Below are positions 1 through 8,083 of a DNA stretch of 64,000 nucleotides, piece by piece (positions within the stretch are counted from its first letter, which is position 1; each line of letters starts with the position of its first letter). A program made the position numbers and the translations under genes. Below the pieces are notes generated by a model, which was not told the DNA's origin, made no database searches, and was given only the letters and a program-made list of their open reading frames with translations. The stretch comes from Chryseobacterium sp. KACC 21268 (GTDB lineage: Bacteria; Bacteroidota; Bacteroidia; Flavobacteriales; Weeksellaceae): positions 3,596,001 to 3,660,000 of the forward strand of contig CP117875.1 of NCBI GenBank assembly GCA_028736075.1, written 5' to 3'.

Positions 1-1
1 C

Positions 2-394
2 AAAACACTTTTTACATTTTGTGCGCTGGGTTGTTTTGTTGCAGTTCTTTCGCTCCCGATTTTATATTACACATTTCTTAGAATCATCGTTTTTGTTGCT
101 TCAGCGATAACTGTTTATTATTTCGGAAGACAGAGAGAGTTTGGTTGGGTCATGATTTTTGGAATTGTTCTTATTTTATTCAATCCCATCATTCCCATTC
201 ATTTTTACAGAAAAATCATTTGGATCCCAATCGATATTGCTACCGGAATTCTATTTCTGCTACTTATCATTATCAAGAGAAAAGTAAAAGAAACTCCAAA
301 AAAAGATATTCCGGAGACAACGCCACAACCAAAGACATTCAGCCGAGATAGAATCATTAAAACAAAACCAAAAAATAACTGCAACAATGAATGA
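2..394 (+). CDS. DUF6804-like small membrane protein (5' truncated)
   Basis: The frame is open from the first bases of the window to a TGA at 392-394, so the true start lies upstream. The visible 130 residues hold two or three hydrophobic helices, with a GRQREFGW loop and a FNPIIPI stretch followed by IWIPIDIATG, then a charged Lys/Pro-rich tail. The NPIIP plus W-x-x-ID pattern is what I know from the DUF6804 family of small Bacteroidota membrane proteins of unknown function. The last 8 bases overlap the start of the TerB-like gene, so the two are very likely translated from one message. Membrane location is clear; function is not known. Confidence 0.7.
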   Translation, partial: KTLFTFCALGCFVAVLSLPILYYTFLRIIVFVASAITVYYFGRQREFGWVMIFGIVLILFNPIIPIHFYRKIIWIPIDIATGILFLLLIIIKRKVKETPKKDIPETTPQPKTFSRDRIIKTKPKNNCNNE

Positions 395-797
395 AATGAT
401 AGAAACAACAGAGAGTCTGAAAGCTCATTTTCTCAGACTTTATCAAATGGCAATTTGTGATGACAATTTCAGTTCGCTAGAGCTGAAAGCGCTATACAAA
501 TCTGCAGAAGACAGAGGAATTTCCCAGAAAAAACTGGACGAAATTCTATTGAATCCAATTAATTCTAAAATATCAATTCCAGAGAACATCGAAGAAAAAA
601 TCGATTATCTCTACGATCTCACACTGATGATCTGGGCAGATGGAGAAGTAACTCCGAATGAAAAATCTTCCTTAGAAAAATACGTCCTAATGTTCGGATT
701 TATGGAAGAAAACAGTTTGCAGATCGTGGATTATCTCATCCAATCTGTGAAAGAAGGAAAAAGTAAAAACGATATTTTCAATGATCTAAAAAACTAA
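387..797 (+). CDS. TerB-like domain protein
   Basis: This 136-residue soluble all-alpha protein has the shape of the TerB (tellurite resistance/DjlA N-terminal) domain: a first helical half with the acidic stretch CDDNFSSLELKAL, and a second with WADGEVTPNEKSSLE. The paired D-G-x-x-x-x-x-E type acidic turns are the usual TerB landmark and may bind metal. It starts at an ATG overlapping the end of the upstream membrane protein gene and ends 3 bases before the next start, so it belongs to a four-gene operon. TerB domains are known as partners of membrane-associated stress complexes and of VWA proteins; a role with the two genes downstream is inference. Confidence 0.7.
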   Translation: MNEMIETTESLKAHFLRLYQMAICDDNFSSLELKALYKSAEDRGISQKKLDEILLNPINSKISIPENIEEKIDYLYDLTLMIWADGEVTPNEKSSLEKYVLMFGFMEENSLQIVDYLIQSVKEGKSKNDIFNDLKN

Positions 798-800
798 ATT

Positions 801-2138
801 ATGACCAATAATATCAAAAACATTTTCAGATTAAAACCTGATCCAATCGTTAAAGAAGAATCTCCTTTGAAAGTTGTTGACAACAACACCAATCATGAAT
901 CAACAGAGGAAAGCAGAAAACGTACTTATCACGAGTCCGGCTACAGAGACAGCTCTAGAAACAGCGGGAATCATACGGCATTATCTATTTGTCTGGACGC
1001 AATCTATTCCAAATTTCAAAATGAAGAAAAAGAACTGGCTGATAAACAAAATAAGCTTAAAGAACCATACATCAATGAACAGAAAAACAAAGAGACCGAG
1101 ATCAAAGGCCTCACAGTGTCTCTTGATAATAAGGAAGAACAGATAAAAGAAGTTCAAAACAGCATCGAAAATGTTCAGGATAAAATAGAATCTCTCAAGT
1201 TCGAAATCAATGACATCCCGAGAAATCCGGAAGTCTATCACATCAACGCCAGTAAAGGCGCTTCGACAAAATTCTGGATTGGTCTTTTGTTATTAATTCC
1301 AATAACGCTTTATCTTTTCACATTTTATATTTCAACCTCATTTTCGGCGTTCTTCAAAACATTTGACCCGAATGTCAGCATTATGCAGAGTGTTTTGGAC
1401 GCTCAGGCTTTTAACAAAGCGTGGGAAGAAGGTCCTTTGGAAGGTGCTTTCGTAACCTTTATTCCGTTTGTTTTTCTGGGATTAGGCTATTTGATCCATA
1501 TGTTTGGAGAGAACAAAAACTGGATCAATTACATAAAAATATTTCTTCTTTTCGTCGTGACATTCGTTTTCGATGCCATATTAGCTTACGAGATCGAGTC
1601 CAAACTTTATGAACTTAATAAAACCTTTGATTCGCCACCGTTCGATCTATCAATAGCATTTACCAAAAACCAATTCTGGGGAATCATCTTCGCGGGATTT
1701 GTAGTGTACATTATTTGGGGATTGGTTTTCGATTTCATTATGAAAGAACATAAAGAAAAAGACAAGATCAAGAATGAACAGCTGAAAAAGCAGAAAGATA
1801 TCACAGTTCATCAAGACAGAATTACGGCATTCGAAAAACAGTTGGAAGAAATCAAAAACAGCATTGCAAGCATCAAAGATCTAATCATCAAAGCAAAAGG
1901 GAGAATTGAGGAACTTCAGAACATCGTTGATGGCGTCATCATCCCAACCAAAGAGTACAAATCTTACGCATCAGAATATGTGCAAGGCTGGATCACTTTT
2001 ATCAATGAAAAATTAGCAACATCTCATCCTGTTAAACAAGAAATGATCGAGGAATGTAAGAACCAGTACAATTACAATCTTAATAAAGTAGGCGCCAATT
2101 CTGACAGTCAGAACTCTGTTTACGTATCCGTTTTATAA
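801..2138 (+). CDS. Coiled-coil membrane protein, unknown function
   Basis: I do not recognise a named family. The 445 residues read as: a polar, probably disordered N-terminus (1-60); a long charged coiled coil (about 68-137); a hydrophobic helix at 158-177; three more at about 215-235, 244-264 and 291-312; a second coiled coil (about 315-378); and a polar C-terminus. The lack of a cleavable signal and the four transmembrane helices place it in the inner membrane with both coiled coils probably cytoplasmic. It sits 3 bases after the TerB-like gene and 10 bases before the VWA-like lipoprotein gene. It may scaffold those two partners, but that rests only on context. Confidence 0.6.
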   Translation: MTNNIKNIFRLKPDPIVKEESPLKVVDNNTNHESTEESRKRTYHESGYRDSSRNSGNHTALSICLDAIYSKFQNEEKELADKQNKLKEPYINEQKNKETEIKGLTVSLDNKEEQIKEVQNSIENVQDKIESLKFEINDIPRNPEVYHINASKGASTKFWIGLLLLIPITLYLFTFYISTSFSAFFKTFDPNVSIMQSVLDAQAFNKAWEEGPLEGAFVTFIPFVFLGLGYLIHMFGENKNWINYIKIFLLFVVTFVFDAILAYEIESKLYELNKTFDSPPFDLSIAFTKNQFWGIIFAGFVVYIIWGLVFDFIMKEHKEKDKIKNEQLKKQKDITVHQDRITAFEKQLEEIKNSIASIKDLIIKAKGRIEELQNIVDGVIIPTKEYKSYASEYVQGWITFINEKLATSHPVKQEMIEECKNQYNYNLNKVGANSDSQNSVYVSVL

Positions 2139-2148
2139 ATCACCGAAT

Positions 2149-3033
2149 ATGAAAAAACTCTATTATTTATTAATTCTCTCTCTTTTTATACACTGTGGAA
2201 AGAAGCCAGAAACAAAGACTGGGGGCAAAAGCAATGACTCTATTTCCAGTAGTCATAACTTAAATCTAAGTATCTTAATTGATCTCTCTGACAGAATTGA
2301 CCCCGAGAAATATCCCAATCCATCGATGGAATATTACCAAAGAGATCTGGAATACATCAAAGCGATCAAGGCAGGATTTATAGATCACGTGAAAAGTAAG
2401 AAAGTGATACAGCTGAATGATCAGATGCAGATCTTCTTCAATCCAGAGCCTTCAAATCCAGAAATCAATGAACTTGCAAAGCAACTGAAAGTTTCGTTTG
2501 ACAAAAATACTTCAAAGGAAAACATCAAACTTGTTGATGAAAAATACACTTCTCTTCCTGAAAGGATTTATCAATCAGCCATTCAGGACAAGCAATATGT
2601 TGGCTCGGATATTTGGGGATTTTTCAAAAACAAAGTGAAGGACTACTGCATCAAGGATAAGCACAGAAATATTCTTTTTATTCTGACCGACGGTTATATG
2701 TTTCATAAAGATTCGAAATTCTCTGAGGGAAACAAAACGTCTTACCTCACTCCGGAATTGGTAAAATCTATGAAATTGAACACCTCTGATTTTAAAACTA
2801 AGATCCAGGACCAAGGTTTTGGTTTCATTAAGGCCAATGACAATCTAAAAGATTTGGAAGTTGTAATACTGGGAATCAATCCGGAAAAAGGAAACCCTTT
2901 TGAAGGTGATGTCATCAAAACATATCTGGAAAATTGGCTTATGGAAATGAACGTCAAAAAATACGAGGTGAAAGACGCAGACTTGCCAAGCAATCTAGAA
3001 CCTATCATTAAAAATACAATTCTGAATAAGTAA
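2149..3033 (+). CDS. VWA-like lipoprotein
   Basis: The 294-residue product begins with a lipoprotein-type signal (hydrophobic stretch ending LFIHC, Cys16; His at -1 is unusual for a lipobox). The mature part opens with LSILIDLSDRID, which resembles the first strand and MIDAS-like D-x-S-x-R loop of von Willebrand factor A domains, and continues with FILTDGY, matching the strand 4 D-G region. I infer a VWA-like fold anchored to the periplasmic or outer membrane face. It is the last gene of the four-gene operon and is followed by a strong terminator. Its ligand is unknown. The VWA call is moderate because only the first and fourth strand motifs are visible. Confidence 0.55.
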   Translation: MKKLYYLLILSLFIHCGKKPETKTGGKSNDSISSSHNLNLSILIDLSDRIDPEKYPNPSMEYYQRDLEYIKAIKAGFIDHVKSKKVIQLNDQMQIFFNPEPSNPEINELAKQLKVSFDKNTSKENIKLVDEKYTSLPERIYQSAIQDKQYVGSDIWGFFKNKVKDYCIKDKHRNILFILTDGYMFHKDSKFSEGNKTSYLTPELVKSMKLNTSDFKTKIQDQGFGFIKANDNLKDLEVVILGINPEKGNPFEGDVIKTYLENWLMEMNVKKYEVKDADLPSNLEPIIKNTILNK

Positions 3034-3054
3034 AATCTACATTCAGCAAGATTA

Positions 3055-3092
3055 AAAGTGAACTTTCTAAAGATTGAAAGTTCACTTTTTTT
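3055..3092 (+). terminator. Intrinsic terminator of the TerB/VWA operon
   Basis: A perfect 13-bp stem (3055-3067 with 3076-3088), an 8-base loop and a T tract follow directly after the VWA-like gene. It closes the operon before the oppositely oriented tRNA. Confidence 0.85.
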
Positions 3093-3118
3093 ATTACTAT
3101 CAATTCAAACCTATCATA

Positions 3119-3155
3119 AAAAAAAAAAAACAACCAGCTGAAATTCAACTGGTTG
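3119..3155 (-). terminator. Terminator downstream of tRNA-Gln
   Basis: On the minus strand a 7-bp stem (CAACCAG with CTGGTTG) with a further imperfect inner helix is followed by a run of about 12 T. It lies just past the 3' end of the tRNA. Confidence 0.75.
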
Positions 3156-3170
3156 TAATTTTACAATTTG

Positions 3171-3241
3171 TAGACCCACAGGGATTCGAACCCCAGATGA
3201 CTGCACCAAAAACAGTAGTGTTACCGCTACACCATAGGTCT
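3171..3241 (-). tRNA. tRNA-Gln (anticodon UUG)
   Basis: The minus strand folds as a full cloverleaf: acceptor AGACCTA pairing with TGGGTCT (one G-U), a short D arm, a 5-bp anticodon stem ACTGT/GCAGT closing the 7-base loop TTTTGGT, and a T arm containing GGTTCGAATCC. Loop positions 34-36 read TTG, giving glutamine. The 3' CCA is not encoded. The gene stands alone, convergent with the upstream operon and divergent from menE. Confidence 0.93.
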
Positions 3242-3304
3242 GTCCTTTATTGTGGTGCAAATTTACAGCTTTTTTCTAAACTTCCAAACTTTTTGTAAAA
3301 AAAA

Positions 3305-3330
3305 TTGCATAATTTTATAAAATAAATTTT
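3305..3330 (+). promoter_or_regulatory. Possible Bacteroidota-type promoter of menE
   Basis: TTG at 3305-3307 and TAAATTTT at 3323-3330 approximate the -33 TTG and -7 TAnnTTTG elements, but the spacer is short at 15 bases. The gene starts 12 bases downstream. Confidence 0.35.
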
Positions 3331-3341
3331 CGCTCAGCCTA

Positions 3342-4370
3342 ATGTTAATCGACCTTTCCAAACCTTCACCCAATCAAGGAACAACATCTAACGAATTTGA
3401 AACCAAAGTTTTAGACTTCATAAAAGAGTGGTTTTCGGACTCAAAAACAGTCAAAATTCAGAGTTCTGGTTCTACTGGAATTCCGAAAATTTTTGAGGTA
3501 GAAAAATCAAAAATGTTGAATTCTGCTGAGATGACTTGCAACTTTTTGGATTTAAAAGAAGGAAATGTCGCATTAATTTGTCTTCCGATAGAATATATCT
3601 CGGGGAAAATGATGGTCGTAAGAAGTATTCTAAGAAAATTAAAACTGAAAATCGCCGAACCTTCCACAAATCCACTTCAAAACATCAATCAAGAAATCGA
3701 TTTTTGTGCAATGACGCCTTTGCAGGTTGAAAATTCATTAGACAAACTTCATCTCATCAAAAACCTCATCATCGGTGGAGCCTCAGTTTCTGAAACTTTA
3801 AACAACAAAATAGTTCATTCGCTCAAACCCTCAAACTCTCCCACTCGAATCTTCGAGACTTACGGAATGAGCGAAACGCTTTCTCACATTGCCTTGCGAC
3901 AGATTTTTCCGCATCAGGAAGATTGGTTCAACGTTTTTGAAGGCGTGGAAATTTCCTTGGACGAGAGAGATTGTCTGAAAATTTTTGCCCCAAAATTAAA
4001 TTCAGAAGTTTTACAAACAAACGATTTGGTAGAAATTAATAATCAAAATCAATTTAGATTTCTAGGAAGACTTGATAATGTCATCAATTCCGGAGGCGCA
4101 AAGATTTTCCCGGAAGAACTGGAAAAATTAGTCAAACAAAACATTCCAAATGAAGTTATTTTCCTTGGAATCAATGATGAAAAACTCGGACAAAAATTAA
4201 TTCTAATAATCGAAGGAACCGAATCGGAAGCTATCAACCAAAAACTTTCAGCCATCAACTACGAAAAATCATTTCATAAACCAAAAGACATTATTTTTGT
4301 AGAACAAATCCCAAGAACGCCAAACGGAAAAGTCAACCGACTGGCGTTGAAAAAATCAATCGAGAAATGA
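3342..4370 (+). CDS. menE: o-Succinylbenzoate-CoA ligase
   Basis: This is an ANL-superfamily acyl-CoA ligase of the short Bacteroidota type (342 residues). Visible motifs are the phosphate-binding loop SSGSTGIPK (about 41-49), ETYGMSET (about 174-181), the hinge GRLDNVINSGGAK (about 240) and the C-terminal catalytic lysine in PNGKVNR (about 327-333). MenE activates o-succinylbenzoate as the CoA thioester in menaquinone synthesis, acting in the cytoplasm; menaquinone is the usual quinone in this phylum. The stop overlaps the start of arfB by four bases (ATGA), so the two are translationally coupled. MenE is assigned over other acyl ligases because of the short length and motif style; no other men gene is present here. 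Confidence 0.8.
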   Translation: MLIDLSKPSPNQGTTSNEFETKVLDFIKEWFSDSKTVKIQSSGSTGIPKIFEVEKSKMLNSAEMTCNFLDLKEGNVALICLPIEYISGKMMVVRSILRKLKLKIAEPSTNPLQNINQEIDFCAMTPLQVENSLDKLHLIKNLIIGGASVSETLNNKIVHSLKPSNSPTRIFETYGMSETLSHIALRQIFPHQEDWFNVFEGVEISLDERDCLKIFAPKLNSEVLQTNDLVEINNQNQFRFLGRLDNVINSGGAKIFPEELEKLVKQNIPNEVIFLGINDEKLGQKLILIIEGTESEAINQKLSAINYEKSFHKPKDIIFVEQIPRTPNGKVNRLALKKSIEK

Positions 4371-4759
4371 AAAACTTCACGTCCGAAATCACCTACAAAA
4401 CTTCCCGCTCTTCCGGCGCTGGCGGACAAAACGTGAACAAAGTGGAAACCGCTGTCACGGCGATTTGGAACGTCTCAGAAAGTTATTATTTCTCAGACGA
4501 AGAAAAGCTAAGAATCTCCGAAAAACTCAAAAACCGCATCAATTCCGAAGGCCTTCTGCAAATGACTTCATCAGAAAGTCGAACACAACTCGCGAACAAA
4601 AAAATCGTGACCGAAAAGATGCTGGAAATGGTAGAAAAATCGCTTTTCATTCAAAAATTCAGAGTCAAAACCAAACCTTCAAAACGCCAGGTTCAAAAAA
4701 GAATCGACAACAAAAAGAAACTCTCAGAGAAAAAAGACAACCGAAAGTTTAAATTTTAA
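4367..4759 (+). CDS. arfB: Alternative ribosome-rescue factor ArfB
   Basis: The 130-residue protein has the release-factor catalytic signature near its N-terminus (RSSGAGGQNVNKVE, GGQ at about residues 20-22) and a basic C-terminal tail (RQVQKRIDNKKKLSEKK) that in ArfB/YaeJ/ICT1 enters the empty mRNA channel. It hydrolyses peptidyl-tRNA on ribosomes stalled without a stop codon. The codon-recognition domain of classical release factors is absent, which separates it from RF1 and RF2. The start is fixed by the ATGA overlap with menE. Its last 11 bases overlap the convergent DUF922 gene. Confidence 0.88.
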   Translation: MKNFTSEITYKTSRSSGAGGQNVNKVETAVTAIWNVSESYYFSDEEKLRISEKLKNRINSEGLLQMTSSESRTQLANKKIVTEKMLEMVEKSLFIQKFRVKTKPSKRQVQKRIDNKKKLSEKKDNRKFKF

Positions 4760-5276
4760 AGTCCGACAATTCTTCTATTTCCTTATCAATTTTCCGAGAA
4801 TATTCGTACTGTTTATCACGAATCCTACCGTGGTTCGTCACCGTTTCATAATCCTGCTGATAAGCTTTGTAATCGTCATAAATCCGCTCGTAATACTTCT
4901 GCAAAGATTTAGCATCCAAATTTTTATCGCTAATCAACTTCCTGAATCTTCTAGCAAACAACTCCGCAATATCAAAATGACTTTGCTCGTGCATCAAAAT
5001 AACATCGGTTTTATGCTCCAGATGCGCCCAAGATTTGGACGGAACAAAAAACGACTGGATTTTCACCTGCTTCGAAGTGAATTTCTTCGTCGAACTATTC
5101 AGCAAATAAGAAATCCCGCAAAAAGTAGTCGCCGCCGTTTTGGAACCATTTGGTTTCGCACCAGATTGAAAATCCGTCCATTCCAACTTCCGATTTTTAT
5201 CCCAAAAAATTTTGTCCTGAGCATTTGCAAATCCTAAAATCAACACAAAACTCAAAACCAAAAATTGCTTTATCAT
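4749..5276 (-). CDS. Secreted DUF922 protein, predicted zinc peptidase
   Basis: A 175-residue protein with a signal peptide cleaved after about residue 19 (FANAQ). It carries HEQSHFDIAE at about residues 96-105, an HExxH zinc site characteristic of DUF922, and a helical C-terminus rich in Tyr, Arg and Glu. DUF922 members are predicted to be metallopeptidases, but I know of no substrate. It is transcribed divergently from cdd, and its 3' end overlaps arfB. Confidence 0.75.
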   Translation of the reverse strand: MIKQFLVLSFVLILGFANAQDKIFWDKNRKLEWTDFQSGAKPNGSKTAATTFCGISYLLNSSTKKFTSKQVKIQSFFVPSKSWAHLEHKTDVILMHEQSHFDIAELFARRFRKLISDKNLDAKSLQKYYERIYDDYKAYQQDYETVTNHGRIRDKQYEYSRKIDKEIEELSDFKI

Positions 5277-5355
5277 AACGATTAGATGTTTTTTTTCGCC
5301 AAATGTTAATTTGTTTCCATAAAACTTGTATTTTTACCTCCCCTCATTTTTAAAA

Positions 5356-5835
5356 ATGGAAAAAGAAATAAAGATAAATTTTCAGACCTACCCAAGTTAC
5401 AACGACTTGCCAGAACTAGAAAAAACACTATTCGACAAAGCCAAATCCGTCCGCGAAAACGCCTATGCGCCCTACTCCAACTTCTTCGTCGGTTGCGCAC
5501 TTCTTCTGGAAAATGGCGAAATCATCACCGGAAGCAACCAAGAAAACGCCGCGTATCCATCTGGATTGTGCGCCGAGAGAACCGCAATTTTCTGGACTTC
5601 CGCCAATTATCCCGACGTCAAAATCAAAAAAATATTCGTGATTGGAGGTCCAAAAGACGTCCTCAGCTCCACACCCATTCCACCTTGTGGTGGTTGCAGA
5701 CAATCGATTCTGGAGTACGAAGCCAAGCAAAAAGACGAAATCGAAATCTATTTTGCCTCACCAGACGGCGAAATCATCAAGACAAAATCCATCCGAGACC
5801 TGCTCCCATTCTCATTCGACGGAAGTTTTTTATAA
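5356..5835 (+). CDS. cdd: Cytidine deaminase
   Basis: The 159-residue enzyme shows the zinc deaminase signature: CAE at residues 72-74 (zinc ligand and proton-shuttle Glu) and PCGGC with Cys111 and Cys114. The AYAPYSNFFVG stretch is the substrate pocket of CDA-type enzymes. It converts cytidine or deoxycytidine to uridine in pyrimidine salvage. An in-frame start exists at 5326, but a TATTTTTA element near 5331 would then fall inside the coding region, so ATG 5356 is preferred. It is divergent from the DUF922 gene and is followed by a dispersed palindromic repeat. Confidence 0.9.
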   Translation: MEKEIKINFQTYPSYNDLPELEKTLFDKAKSVRENAYAPYSNFFVGCALLLENGEIITGSNQENAAYPSGLCAERTAIFWTSANYPDVKIKKIFVIGGPKDVLSSTPIPPCGGCRQSILEYEAKQKDEIEIYFASPDGEIIKTKSIRDLLPFSFDGSFL

Positions 5836-5840
5836 ATAAT

Positions 5841-5985
5841 TAGGAGCACGACGATTGGTTTATCGGCAGACGATTCCAACCTGCTGTCCACTATATCTTT
5901 TTTGTCATTGCGAACGACGGGAAGTCATTTCAATTGACGTTTTCTCCGCAATGCCAAAAAAGGATGCCGTTCCCATCAGGGCTAT
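5841..5985 (-). repeat. Dispersed palindromic element type A, copy 1
   Basis: This intergenic element is the reverse orientation of the copies near 42.1 and 59.5 kb. It contains CTGTCCACTATATC, TTTTTTGTC, an inner pair of TTGCG/CGCAA arms, then AAAAAAGGATGCCGTTCCC and GGGCTA. The left arm carries extra sequence (about 25 bases) between AGGAGC and the conserved part. It lies in the 363-base space between the convergent cdd and FG-GAP genes; the short open frame here is not a gene. Confidence 0.75.
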
Positions 5986-6130
5986 GTTGACGTTTTGTAT
6001 TTCTTTTCACTTTTTAAGCTTGCCTAAAATCCATCGTTAAATGTCAAAGTAGTAGAAAAAATCTGTTTAATTTGCACAATCTGCGAGATAAATATTTCAA
6101 TAAAATTTAAAAATAACATCAATAAAATCG

Positions 6131-6161
6131 AAAATCCCATTCAGCAAGTGAATGGGATTTT
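6131..6161. terminator. Bidirectional terminator
   Basis: A perfect 13-bp stem (AAAATCCCATTCA with its complement) around a 5-base loop has A/T runs on both sides. It sits between the convergent cdd and FG-GAP genes and can serve both. Confidence 0.75.
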
Positions 6162-6198
6162 CTTGTAAAATGTAGATATGGATATGAAAATTTGGTTA

Positions 6199-7929
6199 TT
6201 AGTTTTTTATAATTTTCTGAGTCAATTTTTTCCCATTCTCCAACTGAATTTCCACAACATAAATTCCCTTTTCAAGTCGAGAGAAATCTATGGTTTTGTC
6301 TGAAATCAGCTTCGCATTCACAACTTGTCCCGAAAGATTGTAAACTTTATGTGTTTTGATTTTGCTGGCTGTTTTTACATTTAAAATATCTTTCACAGGA
6401 TTTGGATAGATAGAAACCGCCTCATTCTTGAAATCCGAAACCGCCAAAACAGAAAACTCCTTCTCCTCAGATTTATCCGAATATTTCTTGGAAGCATCGA
6501 TGGTTTTCACACTCCAAAAAATCTTCGAAGGCAAATTCGTCTTGTCCAAATACCAACTTTTGGTCGTCACGATATATTTTGCGATGTCCGCCTTTCCAGA
6601 CTCTGAACCAACCGTCAATTCATATTGAAGCGAATTCTCCAAAGTCTTGTCATCATTCGCACCAGACCAACTGAAATTGATTTTGTTGTTATTTTCGGTC
6701 GCGGTCAAGATTGTTGGCGCATTTGGTTTTTGATTGGAAACCATTGTCGTATTTCTAAACAACTTGGTATAAGGCATCAAATCCGGGTCAGCCCAATCGA
6801 AACCATTGGCGAGAATGTCCAGATTTCCGTCGCTATCGTAATCAAACAAAGCCAAAGTTCCGCCACTTCCAAGATTGTACAAACCAGAATCTTCCGACTT
6901 TTCAAACTTCTGAAGCTGTGGATTATAAAGATAAACATTCGTGTAACCATCGTAGTTGTCATCATCGCCCATCACTACGAAATCATAATAACCATCATTA
7001 TTCAAATCGCCGACTTCAACATTTCCAGCCGAAAGTCCTTCGCCCTCAAACTTGCTTTCTGTAAAATTACCTTGTCCATCATTGGTGAAAACCGCCAAGT
7101 AAGAATCGAAATTCTCATCCTGACCAGTCACCACAAAATCCAGAAAACCATCACCATTGAAATCCGCAAAAGCCATTTTGCTATCGCTCACCGGTGGAAG
7201 TTGAGATTTCTGAACCAACGTCCCGTTCTCATTTATATAAATATTGAAAGTTCCTTCGTAATCAGAATTGAAACCGTTGACAACAGCATCCAGCTCATTA
7301 TCATTATTCAAATCCACAATCTTGAAACTTCCGTTCTGCGTTCCCGGCAACCAAGCTTCCGTCTTTTGAAAACCGTTGGAATTGTTCGTGTATAAATCCA
7401 AATCTTGAGAAAATCCAACGTTGGCAATGTATTGCGTTCCATTGATGGCGTAATCCTGTTTACCATCGTGGTTGAAATCGAAAACGTCCAATCCGCCGTA
7501 GATTTTTCCAGGTGCATTATCAATCAAGGTGAAAGCTGAACCCGTATTTTTCCATCTGTATTGCTGATAATTCACAATATCATTATAACTAAGTCCAGTC
7601 GTTACAACATCCAAAAGTCCGTCATTATCAAAATCGATAAACTTGACCGCACTCAAATGAACCGAATTGTCTCCAAAATTTTGAATGGATGAGAAATTTC
7701 CGTTTGTGTTTTTATAGAAATCGTTGGACGTGACATCTACGTTTGTATCACCGTCAGAATCGATGGCGCCAGTAAAAAATATATCTTGAAATCCGTCATT
7801 ATCAAAATCTGCCACCGCGCTCGCTGAGTAAAAGTAATTTTGAAGCGCAGGTTGAGAAACCTCTTCAAAACTTTGAGCTTTGGTAATGATAGCCGACAAA
7901 GCCAAAATTGAAATATAAAACTTCTTCAT
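6199..7929 (-). CDS. T9SS-secreted FG-GAP/VCBS repeat protein
   Basis: The 576-residue product has a signal peptide ending near residue 19 (TKAQS). About seven FG-GAP/VCBS-type repeats follow (about 25-385), each with a D-x-D-x-D-G-x-x-D calcium-binding loop such as DFDNDGFQD, DFNHDGKQD and DYDSDGNLD, predicting a beta-propeller. A fibronectin III-like segment (about 405-490) comes next. The C-terminus (about 505-576) is a type A T9SS sorting domain with YPNPVKD, KVYNLSGQ and GIYVVEI, so the protein is exported by T9SS and probably surface-anchored. Likely an adhesin or surface-binding protein; the ligand is unknown. Confidence 0.85.
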   Translation of the reverse strand: MKKFYISILALSAIITKAQSFEEVSQPALQNYFYSASAVADFDNDGFQDIFFTGAIDSDGDTNVDVTSNDFYKNTNGNFSSIQNFGDNSVHLSAVKFIDFDNDGLLDVVTTGLSYNDIVNYQQYRWKNTGSAFTLIDNAPGKIYGGLDVFDFNHDGKQDYAINGTQYIANVGFSQDLDLYTNNSNGFQKTEAWLPGTQNGSFKIVDLNNDNELDAVVNGFNSDYEGTFNIYINENGTLVQKSQLPPVSDSKMAFADFNGDGFLDFVVTGQDENFDSYLAVFTNDGQGNFTESKFEGEGLSAGNVEVGDLNNDGYYDFVVMGDDDNYDGYTNVYLYNPQLQKFEKSEDSGLYNLGSGGTLALFDYDSDGNLDILANGFDWADPDLMPYTKLFRNTTMVSNQKPNAPTILTATENNNKINFSWSGANDDKTLENSLQYELTVGSESGKADIAKYIVTTKSWYLDKTNLPSKIFWSVKTIDASKKYSDKSEEKEFSVLAVSDFKNEAVSIYPNPVKDILNVKTASKIKTHKVYNLSGQVVNAKLISDKTIDFSRLEKGIYVVEIQLENGKKLTQKIIKN

Positions 7930-8083
7930 ATTATTTTTATTTAGAATGATTAAAAATTACTTCGCAAAAGTAAATAGTTATCCATTCCAAAAGTGAATCT
8001 GGAATATGACATTTGTCTTGTTTCGGAAAAATCTAGTTTTAGATTAGAATCAAGTTATTGATTTGCAAAAGAATATAGTGATT

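Noticed and set aside
3074-3298. Open frame of 74 codons
   Set aside because: It spans the tRNA-Gln gene and its terminator and is explained by them.
5855-6040. Open frame of 61 codons after cdd
   Set aside because: It falls inside the type A palindromic element; the same sequence elsewhere does not keep the frame.
6625-7395. Open frame of 256 codons on the plus strand
   Set aside because: It lies entirely opposite the FG-GAP protein gene, whose repeats give long antisense frames; its product is basic and Ile-rich, with no domain.
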